Of a stretch of DNA of 64,000 nt, positions 7,038-15,566 are shown piece by piece; position 1 is the first letter of the stretch; every line of letters begins with the position of its first letter. The notes beneath the pieces are model-generated. The model had not been told where the DNA came from and did no database searches. It worked only from the letters and a program-made list of their open reading frames with translations. The position numbers were made by a program, and so were the translations under genes. The stretch covers positions 1 to 64,000 of the forward strand of contig CAZBFP010000022.1 of NCBI GenBank assembly GCA_964491265.1, written 5' to 3'. Source of the DNA: JBBAGC01 sp964491265. Its GTDB lineage: Bacteria > Spirochaetota > UBA4802 > UBA5550.

Positions 7038-7366
7038 TGGAATACAAAGGATATATAGGAATAGTAAACTACGATTCAGATGCAAAAATATTTCATGGTG
7101 ATGTAATAAATACAAAAGATGTAATTACATTCCAGGGAACTTCAGTTAAAGAAATAGAAAAAGCTTTTAAAGAATCAATTGATGATTATATAAAATGGTG
7201 CAAAGAAGAAGGTGTTAGTCCGGAGAAACCATATTCAGGGAAATTCAATCTTAGAATTTCTCCGGAACTTCATAGAGAAATAGCGATAGCTTCAACTAAA
7301 ATGAATGTATCTTTAAATAAGTTTGTCGAGAAAGCACTTATCGATGAATTGTCTCATATAGAATAA
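7034..7366 (+). CDS. hicB: HicB-type antitoxin with C-terminal ribbon-helix-helix
   Basis: 110 residues. Residues 1-60 form the partial RNase-H-like HicB fold (MMEYKGYIGIVNYDSDAKIF, then GDVINTKDVITFQGTSVKE). Residues about 75-105 (FNLRISPELHREIAIASTKM, then SLNKFVEKAL) are a ribbon-helix-helix DNA-binding domain for autoregulation. The start codon overlaps the hicA stop, giving coupled translation. HicB wraps around HicA and represses the operon. Both domains appear intact. Confidence 0.9.
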   Translation: MMEYKGYIGIVNYDSDAKIFHGDVINTKDVITFQGTSVKEIEKAFKESIDDYIKWCKEEGVSPEKPYSGKFNLRISPELHREIAIASTKMNVSLNKFVEKALIDELSHIE

Positions 7367-7443
7367 AACTTTTAGTACAGCCTCTGCCATCCGAGCGTCG
7401 GCTGTAAGAAAACTTTCTGTAATTTGGCCGCTTCACTTAACAC

Positions 7444-7494
7444 GGGGCATAAGCGGCGCTCACTGCGTTCGCTTGGCCTGCGGCAAATTTTCAC
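7444..7494. repeat. Relic of the cassette-array dyad behind hicAB
   Basis: GGGGCATAAGCGGCGCTCAC, then CGCTTGGCCTGCGGCAAATT and TTCACC, matches the dyad at 1250-1302 at most positions and the one starting near 41 more weakly. Here it stands alone, without a recombinase fragment. It links hicAB to the VapBC array and suggests that three toxin-antitoxin modules entered the region by the same route. Confidence 0.7.
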
Positions 7495-7542
7495 CGGAAT
7501 ACGTAATTATATATAATATGCAATAATTAGACGGAGGACAAA

Positions 7543-8496
7543 ATGAAGATTCATGTAATTGAACCCCTTGCTGTCCCGGCTGAAAGCATGGAGCAGTTTA
7601 AGAAAGAATTTGCCGGACGCGGACACGAGGTGGTGAGCTTCCCGGATAGGAATGAGGATCCCGCAGAAATCATCAAAAGATGTGAAGGTGCCGAAGTAGT
7701 TGTAATAGGGAACCTCCCCTTCCCGGAAGAAGTTGTATCTGCACTCACTGATCTGAAAATGCTTGCTGTTGCTTTCACCGGCGTTGATCATGTTGCTGTA
7801 AATAAATGCAGGGAGAAGGATATCCGCATATGCAATGCTTCCGGATATTCAACTATTAACGTTGCGGAGCTTGCCGTGGGGATGATGCTGGATCTTCTTC
7901 GTAACATAACAAAACTTGATCCCATTACAAGAAATGGGGGGACAAAGGACGGCTATGTCGGTTTCGACCTGGCCGGGAAAACAGTGGGGATCGTAGGTAC
8001 AGGTGTTATCGGTACCAGGGTGGCAAAAATTCTCCAGGGTTTTGACGTAAAACTTCTTGGATACGATGTAACTCAAAAGGATGAAATAAAAAAATATGGT
8101 GTGGAATATACTGATCTTGATACACTGCTTCAGAAGAGTGATATTGTGACACTCCATTGTCCTCTAAATGATTCCACCAGGGGATTAATAAATTCTGCAA
8201 AAATCGCTTTGATGAAAAAATCAGCATACCTTGTCAACTGCGCCAGAGGCCCGGTAGTAAAAACCGCTGATCTTGCAGAAGCTCTCAAGAACAGGACAAT
8301 TGCCGGCGCAGCGCTGGATGTATTTGATGTTGAACCTCCGCTCCCCCTTGACACTCCTTTTCTTTCTATTGAGAATACAATAGTTACCCCCCATATCGCC
8401 TTTGCATCAAGGGAGGCTTTTCTCAGGAGGCTTGACATAGTAAAAAATAATATCAATTCATGGCTTGACGGATCACCAGAAAATATAATAGTCTGA
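7543..8496 (+). CDS. D-isomer-specific 2-hydroxyacid dehydrogenase
   Basis: A 317-residue NAD(P)-dependent dehydrogenase of the SerA/GyaR/HprA superfamily. Visible are the dinucleotide fold with GTGVIG at 152-157 and the catalytic triad: Arg235 (NCARGP), Glu264 (DVFDVEPP) and His284 (VTPHIAFAS). The length suits a single catalytic-plus-NAD unit without a regulatory ACT domain. It faces the glcF/glcD-type genes tail to tail. Together they could interconvert a 2-keto acid and a 2-hydroxyacid such as glyoxylate/glycolate or hydroxypyruvate/glycerate, but the exact substrate cannot be read from sequence. A GGAGG ribosome site precedes the ATG. Confidence 0.85.
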   Translation: MKIHVIEPLAVPAESMEQFKKEFAGRGHEVVSFPDRNEDPAEIIKRCEGAEVVVIGNLPFPEEVVSALTDLKMLAVAFTGVDHVAVNKCREKDIRICNASGYSTINVAELAVGMMLDLLRNITKLDPITRNGGTKDGYVGFDLAGKTVGIVGTGVIGTRVAKILQGFDVKLLGYDVTQKDEIKKYGVEYTDLDTLLQKSDIVTLHCPLNDSTRGLINSAKIALMKKSAYLVNCARGPVVKTADLAEALKNRTIAGAALDVFDVEPPLPLDTPFLSIENTIVTPHIAFASREAFLRRLDIVKNNINSWLDGSPENIIV

Positions 8497-8530
8497 TACT
8501 ATAAAGAGTAAAACTCTGCCCTGAGATCAA

Positions 8531-8567
8531 AAACATGAGGGTGCCCGGATTGGACACCCTCATGTTT
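8531..8567. terminator. Strong hairpin terminator between convergent genes
   Basis: The arms AAACATGAGGGTG and CACCCTCATGTTT pair perfectly over 13 bp with an 11-base loop. On the minus strand the stem is followed by T's, so it serves the incoming glcF-type gene, and it also lies 34 bases behind the dehydrogenase gene on the plus strand. Confidence 0.85.
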
Positions 8568-8675
8568 CTAAAAAGTAATTGTTAAAAAAGAAAGGTTATT
8601 ATACTTCAAAGGATCGCTTAACAAATTTACAAAATCTAATCAAGAATATACTAATAAAAACAGTATATTCTATTT

Positions 8676-10016
8676 TTATTTCTTTTCATTCCTGTACGAT
8701 TCAGCAAGGAGTGAAATATAATGTTTGGTTTTCTGATTCTTGCCGAATCGATTTATGTTATCCAGGAGCTGCATCATACAGGCCGGACATCCTGTTGATA
8801 CAATATTTGCTCCGGTATTATTAATATTGTCAGCCTTTTTCCTGCCGAGAGAAGCAGATGTATCGTAATGTGAAATAACATACGATCCTCCGCTGCCGCA
8901 GCATTTATCCGCTTCAGACATCTCTTTGAAAGTAACACCCGGTATGCTTTTGAGAATTTCACGCGGCTCATTGAATACCTGCATTGTTTTTTTCAGGTGG
9001 CAGGAATCATGATAAGTCACCACAGCATCAACTTCCCCTTTCGGTTCACGATACTTTATAACTTTAGTAAGGAAAGTGGAGATATCATAGGTCCTTTCCG
9101 CCCAGTATTTAGCCTTTGGTCCGTAAACAGGATCTCCGGCCATAATATCCACATAGTCATGCTGCCAGGCACCGCCGCATGATCCGCATCCGGTAACAAT
9201 ATATTCACAGCCCGTTTTATCAAATTCATCAAGATTGTTTTTTGCCAGCTTCCGGACTGTTTCAATATCTCCATGCACAAGCACAGGAATTCCACAACAG
9301 GACTGTTTTTTAGGAATATGAACTTCTACATTATTTTCAGTAAGAACTTCTATCAGATCCATACCAGCATCAGGATAAAAGTAGTTTAGTGAATCGCCTG
9401 TAAAAAACGCTACTTTTGTTTTGGCATCTTTAGCTTTCACTACTTCCGGAACTCTGTCACGCAATGATGAGGTGTTTAGCTCCGGCATTTTTCTATTGGA
9501 ATCAAACCCTGCTTTTTTCCCCACAAATGCAAAAGGTGAGCGGGGAGAAATTGCCTTGAGATCTTTATCCCCTTTAAATACAACTCCGGACATAGCGGCA
9601 CCAACTTTCATCCCCGCGTCAAATAATTTGGGATTTTTCAAGGTTGAAAAAATCATTTTTTTAAGCCATGGCAAACCGTTTCTTCTTACCAGCTCAGCTC
9701 TTAAGGCAACCGCAATTTTCCCGAAATCTACTTTTGTCGGGCAATTCGTGTTGCATGATTTGCATACAAGACAATTAAAGGCCATCTGATATACATAGGG
9801 ATCTTTATAGTCAAGCTGTCCTTTCAAAAGAGCATCAGCCACAGCAATTTTTGATCTGGTAACTGAAGACTCCTCTTTATCAATATCATAAACCGGGCAT
9901 ACTGCCATGCAGTTGCCGCACTTCATGCATTTATCAATTTCCTGTCTCACCATTTCAAGATCATCGTGATAGGTTTTACCTGTTTTATTTTTTACTGATT
10001 CATTAACATTCGACAT
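8676..10016 (-). CDS. glcF: Iron-sulfur subunit of glycolate/D-lactate oxidase (GlcF/LldE-like)
   Basis: 446 residues. Two [4Fe-4S] motifs lie at the N-terminus: Cys30-x2-Cys33-x2-Cys36-x3-Cys40-Pro and Cys82-x2-Cys85-x2-Cys88-x3-Cys92-Pro. Two cysteine-rich CCG domains follow, with KQSCCGIPV, TGCGSCGG, HDSCHLKKT and DKCCGSGGSY. This is the architecture of GlcF and related heterodisulfide-reductase-like electron-transfer subunits. It should pass electrons from the FAD subunit encoded just upstream (2-base gap, same operon) to the quinone pool or another carrier. The gene symbol reflects family, not proven substrate. Confidence 0.85.
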   Translation of the reverse strand: MSNVNESVKNKTGKTYHDDLEMVRQEIDKCMKCGNCMAVCPVYDIDKEESSVTRSKIAVADALLKGQLDYKDPYVYQMAFNCLVCKSCNTNCPTKVDFGKIAVALRAELVRRNGLPWLKKMIFSTLKNPKLFDAGMKVGAAMSGVVFKGDKDLKAISPRSPFAFVGKKAGFDSNRKMPELNTSSLRDRVPEVVKAKDAKTKVAFFTGDSLNYFYPDAGMDLIEVLTENNVEVHIPKKQSCCGIPVLVHGDIETVRKLAKNNLDEFDKTGCEYIVTGCGSCGGAWQHDYVDIMAGDPVYGPKAKYWAERTYDISTFLTKVIKYREPKGEVDAVVTYHDSCHLKKTMQVFNEPREILKSIPGVTFKEMSEADKCCGSGGSYVISHYDTSASLGRKKADNINNTGANIVSTGCPACMMQLLDNINRFGKNQKTKHYISLLAESYRNEKK

Positions 10017-10018
10017 TT

Positions 10019-11413
10019 TTATACCTCCGGTGCCGGAACCATTTTCCCCGGGTTTAACAGATATTCCGGATCAAGAGATTCTTTGATAGATTTCATCAAA
10101 TCAAGTCCGCTCTGACCAAGTTCATCTACAAGATATTTCATTTTTGCTATACCTATCCCATGTTCACCGGAGAGTGTTCCGTCAAATTTAAGTGCTGCGG
10201 CAAAAATTTCATCAACTGCCTTATGTACACGCGCTGCCTCATCCTTATCGTACATATCGTAAAGAATTGTAGGATGCAGATTCCCGTCACCTGCATGTCC
10301 AAAAGTTCCGATTGTTACATTGTTTGTTTTCGCGATGTCTTCTACAGCTACAAGCATATCTGTAATCCGGCTTCTTGGAACTGTTGCATCTTCAACAATA
10401 CAGGTATTGTTAAGGCCTGCGAGAGCTGGAAGGGCATTTCTTCGAGCTGTCCAGAGCTGATCGCGTTCCGCATCAGAATTTGCAACTTTATATTCGCTGT
10501 TGTTATTTTTCAGTACTTCAATAACAGATTCAGCTTCATTTGCAACTACATCTTCTGTCATTCCATCAACTTCTATCAAAAGGAGAGCTTTTGCCTCAGT
10601 AGGAAGGCCTATTTTCGCAAAATTTTCGACTGTACGGATAGTCATATTATCCATAATTTCAAGTGTAGCAGGGATAACCTGAGCTGCAATTATACCTGCA
10701 ACAGCATTCCCGGCATCTTCGAGTTTATTAAATATACCCATCATTGTTCGGCGGTATTTGGGAGCAGGGATAAGCTTGCATGTAATCTCTGATATAATCC
10801 CAAGTGTACCTTCTGAACCTACGAAAAGGTTGGAAAAATCATAGGCTGTAACATTTTTAACTGTTTTCCCGCCGAATTTAACGATCTGACCATTTGCAAG
10901 AACAACTTCCATTCCCATTACATAATGCTTTGTCACACCATACTTAAGCCCGCGAAGACCGCCTGAATTTTCAGCAACCGACCCCCCCATTGTAGCTGTT
11001 GCAACTGTACCCGGATCAGGGGGATAGATAAGACCATGTGGAGCAACTGCGGAATTTAGAGCTGCAATAACAACCCCGGGCTGGACCGTTGCTGTCAGGT
11101 TTGCAGGGTCTACATCAAGTATTTTATTCATTTTCTGTAATGAAAGAACAATCCCTTTTTTGAGAGGGATCGCACCGCCACTAAGATTTGTGCCCGCTCC
11201 TCTTGGATAAATAGCTATTTTGCTTTCACGGGCCAGATTAACAATCTTTTGTATTTCTTCAGTACTTGTGGGCATAACTACTAAATCCGGAATCTCAGTG
11301 GGTATGTCTGCTGTAGCATCATAACTATAAGATACAAGATCCACTTTATGTGTAAGGACATGATCTTTCCCTACAATTTCTTCCAGCATGTTAACAATTT
11401 TTTTATCAATCAT
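10019..11413 (-). CDS. glcD: FAD-linked glycolate/D-lactate oxidase subunit (GlcD-like)
   Basis: 464 residues, the standard GlcD length. The FAD-binding PCMH fold shows RGAGTNLSGG at 71-80, later PDPGTVATATMGG and VGSEGTLGI. The C-terminal substrate domain has HAGDGNLHP and SGEHGIG with the expected histidines. It oxidises a 2-hydroxyacid to the 2-keto acid and hands electrons to the Fe-S protein encoded 2 bases downstream. A GntR/FCD regulator gene lies upstream on the same strand, and a matching operator motif sits in the gap at 11473-11482. Glycolate, D-lactate and D-2-hydroxyglutarate are all possible substrates. Confidence 0.88.
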   Translation of the reverse strand: MIDKKIVNMLEEIVGKDHVLTHKVDLVSYSYDATADIPTEIPDLVVMPTSTEEIQKIVNLARESKIAIYPRGAGTNLSGGAIPLKKGIVLSLQKMNKILDVDPANLTATVQPGVVIAALNSAVAPHGLIYPPDPGTVATATMGGSVAENSGGLRGLKYGVTKHYVMGMEVVLANGQIVKFGGKTVKNVTAYDFSNLFVGSEGTLGIISEITCKLIPAPKYRRTMMGIFNKLEDAGNAVAGIIAAQVIPATLEIMDNMTIRTVENFAKIGLPTEAKALLLIEVDGMTEDVVANEAESVIEVLKNNNSEYKVANSDAERDQLWTARRNALPALAGLNNTCIVEDATVPRSRITDMLVAVEDIAKTNNVTIGTFGHAGDGNLHPTILYDMYDKDEAARVHKAVDEIFAAALKFDGTLSGEHGIGIAKMKYLVDELGQSGLDLMKSIKESLDPEYLLNPGKMVPAPEV

Positions 11414-11472
11414 ATTTTACCTCTTTCTTTGATTGGATTTTCTGCCATCTATCTGACTTTGACACATGCCAG

Positions 11473-11482
11473 TGGTCAGACC
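11473..11482. promoter_or_regulatory. Candidate GntR/FCD operator upstream of glcDF
   Basis: TGGTCAGACC fits the TGGTnnnACC pattern recognised by many FadR/LldR-subfamily regulators. It is about 60 bases upstream of the glcD start codon, and half-sites GACACA and TGTGTC lie on either side. The regulator encoded at 11802-12521 is the obvious candidate protein. Confidence 0.5.
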
Positions 11483-11590
11483 TGTGTCCATCTTCTGCAC
11501 ATATGAATTAATATGTCAAATTAATTACAAAAAAGTTCACTTAAATAAAAAAAAATATTTAAATAAATTAACTTTTTAACTTTCATATGG

Positions 11591-11681
11591 AATAAAATGC
11601 TCGAAAACCCCGCTGCCTAAGAAAGCGGGGATGTTAAAACAGCATTAGAACACTAAAAGTTATCTGTAAGAATTATTACTG
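11591..11681. repeat. Dispersed palindromic repeat F1, partial copy A
   Basis: It contains AATAAAATGCTC, then a GC hairpin CCCCGCT...AGCGGGG (11608-11630), then AACAGCATTAGAACACTAAA and a terminal ATTATTACTG. These elements recur in the same order in the copies at 42956, 45958 and 50198. The left end is degenerate. It sits between glcD and the GntR gene. Confidence 0.6.
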
Positions 11682-11801
11682 ATTTAAAGAAGGTTTTAAT
11701 TGAAATGATTAGTAATCGGGCACTCAAATATACAGGCGGGTAGTTCCATTTCGGGTGTTAATTTTTTTTTACACTTCCCCGAATAAAAAAAGTATTAAAT
11801 A

Positions 11802-12521
11802 TTATTTATTGGCCAGACTTTTGCTCAACTCCTCTTCAGCAAATGTCACATGCTCCAGCATAGCTTGAGACGCTTTCCAGGGATTATGGCGGCTGATTGC
11901 TTCATAAATTCTCTTATGCTGATCAAGTATAAGCTGAGGATTTTCTTTATAAGTATAGAGCTGCCCACGTGCTGTTGATATGGCACGGGCAAAATCCTCG
12001 TTTAAAGTTCTATATAATCTGATAAGAAGCCCGTTACGGGAAGCTTCAGCGATTGAATAGTGAAAAAGAGTATCGTATTCCTCACCTTTTTCAGAATCCT
12101 TAAAACTGATGCTTTCCTCCATTTGCTTATAATAGTGATAGATCCTGGCTATTTCATCTTCAGTTGCTCTTTCAGCTGCCATACGGGCAGTTGCTGTTTC
12201 AAAAATTCTCCGGATTTCAAACATGTCAAAAATTGAACTTTTTTCAACAGCAAGAAACATCGCTAAAGGGAGTATAATTTCATCAAAATTATGACTTCTG
12301 ATAAAAGTGCCTTCTCCAGGCTTTGTTTCAACAAATGCCATAATTTCAAGAGATTTGACCGCTTCACGCACTGAGGCTCTGCTCACCTGAAGACGTTCTG
12401 CCAGTTCACGTTCCGAAGGGAGTCTATCTCCCGGATTCAGATTGCCATTTGCCATCAGTTGTTTGATCTGCTCAACAATCTCTTCATAAATCTTTTTTTC
12501 TTTTATCGGTTTTATACTCAT
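11802..12521 (-). CDS. GntR-family (FadR/LldR subgroup, FCD) transcriptional regulator
   Basis: 239 residues. The N-terminal winged helix-turn-helix spans about 10-75 (GDRLPSERELAERLQVSRAS, then VREAVKSLEI). The C-terminal all-helical FCD domain has the three histidines typical of metal-assisted ligand binding: in YDTLFHYSIAEAS, LDQHKRIYEAI and AMLEHV. FCD regulators of this subgroup usually sense hydroxy- or carboxylic acids. Its position upstream of glcDF and the nearby TGGTnnnACC motif suggest it controls 2-hydroxyacid oxidation. Confidence 0.88.
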   Translation of the reverse strand: MSIKPIKEKKIYEEIVEQIKQLMANGNLNPGDRLPSERELAERLQVSRASVREAVKSLEIMAFVETKPGEGTFIRSHNFDEIILPLAMFLAVEKSSIFDMFEIRRIFETATARMAAERATEDEIARIYHYYKQMEESISFKDSEKGEEYDTLFHYSIAEASRNGLLIRLYRTLNEDFARAISTARGQLYTYKENPQLILDQHKRIYEAISRHNPWKASQAMLEHVTFAEEELSKSLANK

Positions 12522-13024
12522 CTATAGATCCTATTCTGAAATAACTTTGCAAAAATACATTAAAACTTAAATCAGGCAACTTTTAAGGAAAAAATATAAT
12601 TGGTAAATAGCAGTAAAATTTCCAATTCTACTCTGATTTAGCGCAGCAAAACCAATTAATAAAATATTTAACAACCAATCTTAGAAAACAAGTATTTTAC
12701 TGCAACTGATAAAAAAAGTTAGAAACGGGAAACAGGGCATTATAACAGGATTCTGAATGAAATTATAAAACCGGGGAACCCCTCAACATTCATCGGAAAT
12801 ATCCAGAAATTTCAATACCTGAAAGAGTGCTGGAGACAAAGAGAAAAGAAGGGTATTTCGCACAATTGAAATATGCAGAACAGAAGCCATTGTCAGAAGA
12901 ATTTAAGAGTGTAACTGCTGCATCCATAAAACAATTTTATGCAACTCGTACCCAATCGTCATTGCCCGCATTGCCAGACCATGACAAAAGAGATACGATC
13001 GCTAATCCGTCTTAGACAGACAAC
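12522..13024. other. 500-base region without a convincing gene
   Basis: The first about 100 bases should hold the GntR promoter on the minus strand. The remainder is AT-rich. A short plus-strand frame (12827-13015) encodes LKYAEQKPLSEEFKSVTAAS and similar sequence with no recognisable domain and no ribosome site. I see no hairpin, repeat or RNA gene here. Confidence 0.5.
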
Positions 13025-13339
13025 CTATCTTTTAACAAGATTATTTTTCACCTCTTTAACACCCTCGATGCTCCCTGCAATCTCTTCTGCTTTTTTAATT
13101 TCCTCATCGGAATGAATAAAACCGCTCAGCTGGACTATTCCCTTGTATGTTTCAACATTAATCTGATACACTTTCAAAGATTTGTCTTTGACAATCGCGG
13201 CTTTCACTTTAGTTGTTATCACGGAATCATCAACATACTGACCGGTACTCTGACTTTGCTGAGTCGCTGCGCATCCAATAAAAAAAGATGTCACCATGAT
13301 GCAGATTACTAATGTTAGTAAAAATTTTACTTTGTTCAT
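13025..13339 (-). CDS. BON-domain (OsmY-like) lipoprotein
   Basis: About 104 residues from the chosen ATG (MNKVKFLLTL). A further-upstream GTG is in frame, but it overlaps the TGGAG ribosome motif, so the ATG at 13339 is preferred. A lipoprotein signal ends in FFIGC. The rest is one BON domain: VITTKVKAAIVKDKSLKVYQ, then GIVQLSGFIHSDEEIKKAEE and GVKEVKNNLV. BON proteins are periplasmic and associate with membranes or other proteins under osmotic or envelope stress. The gene appears monocistronic. Confidence 0.85.
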   Translation of the reverse strand: MNKVKFLLTLVICIMVTSFFIGCAATQQSQSTGQYVDDSVITTKVKAAIVKDKSLKVYQINVETYKGIVQLSGFIHSDEEIKKAEEIAGSIEGVKEVKNNLVKR

Positions 13340-13560
13340 TTCAAACTCCACTAAATGTATTCTCTATTACAATTTAACTCTTTTTTTGGCAAAAAAATTT
13401 TTTTAAGGTTAATACCCGGATTATACTTAAAAAAATTACTAAAACTGTGAGAATACCAGAAAGGTCTAATAAATAATATGTTCAGCAGGCAGGAATTATA
13501 CAGCCAAAGCATAATAATACCTTGACTTAAGAAATACCCCCTCTTTTTATTTATAAAACT

Positions 13561-13580
13561 GTATCACTCCCAGTTGATAC
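13561..13580. promoter_or_regulatory. Palindrome upstream of acyl-CoA synthetase gene
   Basis: GTATCA and TGATAC face each other around eight bases, about 105 bases before the start codon and just downstream of a TTGACT box (13522-13527) and an AT-rich -10 area. It is a plausible regulator site, possibly for the TetR protein encoded behind the synthetase. It does not match the palindrome at 20199-20223, so a shared regulator is not shown. Confidence 0.35.
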
Positions 13581-13685
13581 AAAAAATCGGAACGGTACCA
13601 GCTTAAGCATTAAAAGCCGATATTGTGCCCCCCGATTTACGGATTTTTAAAGTCCATGCTTCATACTAATAAAAGAGGTGAGTAG

Positions 13686-15479
13686 ATGTATACATATGAA
13701 AAACCTGATAATCTGGTAGACTGGTTTGAAACCAGTGTATCAAAATTTTCCAGCAATACTTTTTTTCTGGTAAAAACACCGGAAAATCCGCTTTTCCCTA
13801 TTACCTATGGCGAGATCAGCAATCGCGTGGACAAAGTCCGCGGAGCCCTGTCGCACCTTGGCATCAAGAAGGGTGATGCAGTTGGTATTATTTCTAAAAA
13901 CCGTCCTGAATGGGTAATTGTTGAATTTGCAGTTTTCGGATGCGGCGGTCACTACATCCCCATGTACGAAAAAGAACTTTATGATACATGGAAATACATT
14001 ATTAAAGACGGCCCCGTAAAATTTCTTTTTGTACCGGATCAGGTAATCTATGACCAGGTAAAAGGTTTACTCAAAGAAATCCCCACACTTGAAAAGATTT
14101 TTATAATCGAATCCCAGGGTGAGAACAGTCTTGCCGCACTTGAAAAACTGGGTGAATCACACCCTGCAGCTTCAATAAAACCTAAAGCTGAGGATTTGGC
14201 AGTTATAATCTATACATCCGGAACCACGGGTGAACCTAAAGGGGTTGAGCTGACTCACGGCAACCTGACCTACTGTTCAAGAGGTGGATATAATATCTAT
14301 CCTGAGCTTAATGAAACTAAAACAGCCTTGAGTATGCTCCCCTGGGCTCACAGCTACGCCCTGAGTGGGGAGCTTCACAACTGGATTCAATTCGGCGGTG
14401 CCCTGGGTTTCATGGAGGATGTAACTACCCTGGCAGATGACCTGCAGCGGGTTAAGCCTCTCTATCTTATTTCTGTTCCACGGGTTTTTAATAAAATCTA
14501 CAACGGTATACAGACAAAGATGAATGATGCAGGGGGGCTTAAAAAGAAGCTCTTTGATGCCGCATGTGCAGCAGGGAAAAAGAAGCGCCTTCTTGCCCAG
14601 GAGGGAAAATCGAGCGTGCTTACAAATATAAAGTTCGCCATTCTGGACAAACTTGTATTCTCAAAAATACGCGAAGCAATGGGCGGAAGGATGGAAGCTT
14701 CTCTTACCGCAAGCGCGGCCACAAATGTGGAAATAGCTAATTTTTTCTACGATATAGGCACGCCTATTTATGACTGCTACGGTTTATCTGAAACTTCACC
14801 TGCAGTAACAATGAACTGCAGCGCTGCACACAGACTTGGAAGCTTAGGAAAAGTTCTTGCAGGGCAGGAAGTAAAAATCGACAAATCAATGACAGGCGGA
14901 GATGACGCTTACGATGGGGAAATAGTAGTCCGTGGCCCTAATGTAATGAAAGGCTACCATAACAAGCCGGAGGAAACCGCACAGGTTTTAAGCAAAGACG
15001 GCTGGTTCAGAACCGGAGACCGGGGACGCTTCGACGATGACGGGTACCTCTACATTACAGGGCGCATAAAGGAGCAATATAAGCTTGAAAACGGAAAATA
15101 TGTTTTCCCTGCTTCTATTGAGGAGGAAATTAAGCTTATTCCATCTGTGGCAAACGCGATGGTTTACGGCGACGGGAAGGAATATAATGTATGCCTTATT
15201 TTCCCCGACTTCGAATACCTTAAAAAATATATTGCAGAAAATAATCTTCCGTCAAATCCGGCAATGCTTGTGAAAGATGAAAAATTCACCGGCATGCTGG
15301 AGAATCAGATTAAAGATCAGCTGAAGAAAACCTTCGGCGGATATGAAATCCCGAGAAAATTTCTATTTATTACTGAAGACTTTACTCTTGAAAACGGAAT
15401 GCTTACCCAGACCATGAAGCTCAAGAGGCGTAATGTACTGGAGCAGTACGAGAAAGATATACTTAAGCTGTATAAATAA
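13686..15479 (+). CDS. fadD: Long-chain acyl-CoA synthetase (AMP-forming)
   Basis: 597 residues of the ANL adenylate-forming superfamily. Motif A3 is IIYTSGTTGEPKG at about 174-186, followed by DCYGLSETSPAVTMN near 360 and GWFRTGDRGRFDDDGYLYIT near 440. The lysine-bearing C-terminal lid follows. The enzyme converts a fatty acid, ATP and CoA into acyl-CoA. The size and LKLKRRNV-type tail match the FAA1/FadD15 group of long-chain synthetases. A TetR regulator gene lies 84 bases downstream and a second, convergent synthetase gene beyond it, so this is a fatty-acid activation locus. GAGGTGAG before the ATG is the ribosome site. Confidence 0.88.
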   Translation: MYTYEKPDNLVDWFETSVSKFSSNTFFLVKTPENPLFPITYGEISNRVDKVRGALSHLGIKKGDAVGIISKNRPEWVIVEFAVFGCGGHYIPMYEKELYDTWKYIIKDGPVKFLFVPDQVIYDQVKGLLKEIPTLEKIFIIESQGENSLAALEKLGESHPAASIKPKAEDLAVIIYTSGTTGEPKGVELTHGNLTYCSRGGYNIYPELNETKTALSMLPWAHSYALSGELHNWIQFGGALGFMEDVTTLADDLQRVKPLYLISVPRVFNKIYNGIQTKMNDAGGLKKKLFDAACAAGKKKRLLAQEGKSSVLTNIKFAILDKLVFSKIREAMGGRMEASLTASAATNVEIANFFYDIGTPIYDCYGLSETSPAVTMNCSAAHRLGSLGKVLAGQEVKIDKSMTGGDDAYDGEIVVRGPNVMKGYHNKPEETAQVLSKDGWFRTGDRGRFDDDGYLYITGRIKEQYKLENGKYVFPASIEEEIKLIPSVANAMVYGDGKEYNVCLIFPDFEYLKKYIAENNLPSNPAMLVKDEKFTGMLENQIKDQLKKTFGGYEIPRKFLFITEDFTLENGMLTQTMKLKRRNVLEQYEKDILKLYK

Positions 15480-15490
15480 AAATTCTCACT

Positions 15491-15566
15491 CTCCCTGCAG
15501 CCGAAGGCTGCGGGGAGATATATTCTGCTATTTTTTACTACAATACATGTTAAGGAATTAACATTG
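15491..15566. repeat. Dispersed palindromic repeat F1, partial copy B
   Basis: The core hairpin CTCCCTGCAGCC...GGCTGCGGGGAG is followed by the F1 right end TTAAGGAATTAACATTG. The copy lies between the acyl-CoA synthetase and tetR. Its last three bases are the TTG start codon of tetR, and its AAGGA (15552-15556) is the ribosome site. Confidence 0.65.

Noticed and set aside
10160..10792. 210-codon plus-strand frame opposite glcD
   Set aside because: Antisense shadow; rich in Cys and Phe, with no start signal.
12827..13015. Short plus-strand reading frame of 62 codons in the gap behind the BON-domain gene
   Set aside because: No ribosome site, no recognisable domain, low-quality amino-acid composition; treated as non-coding.
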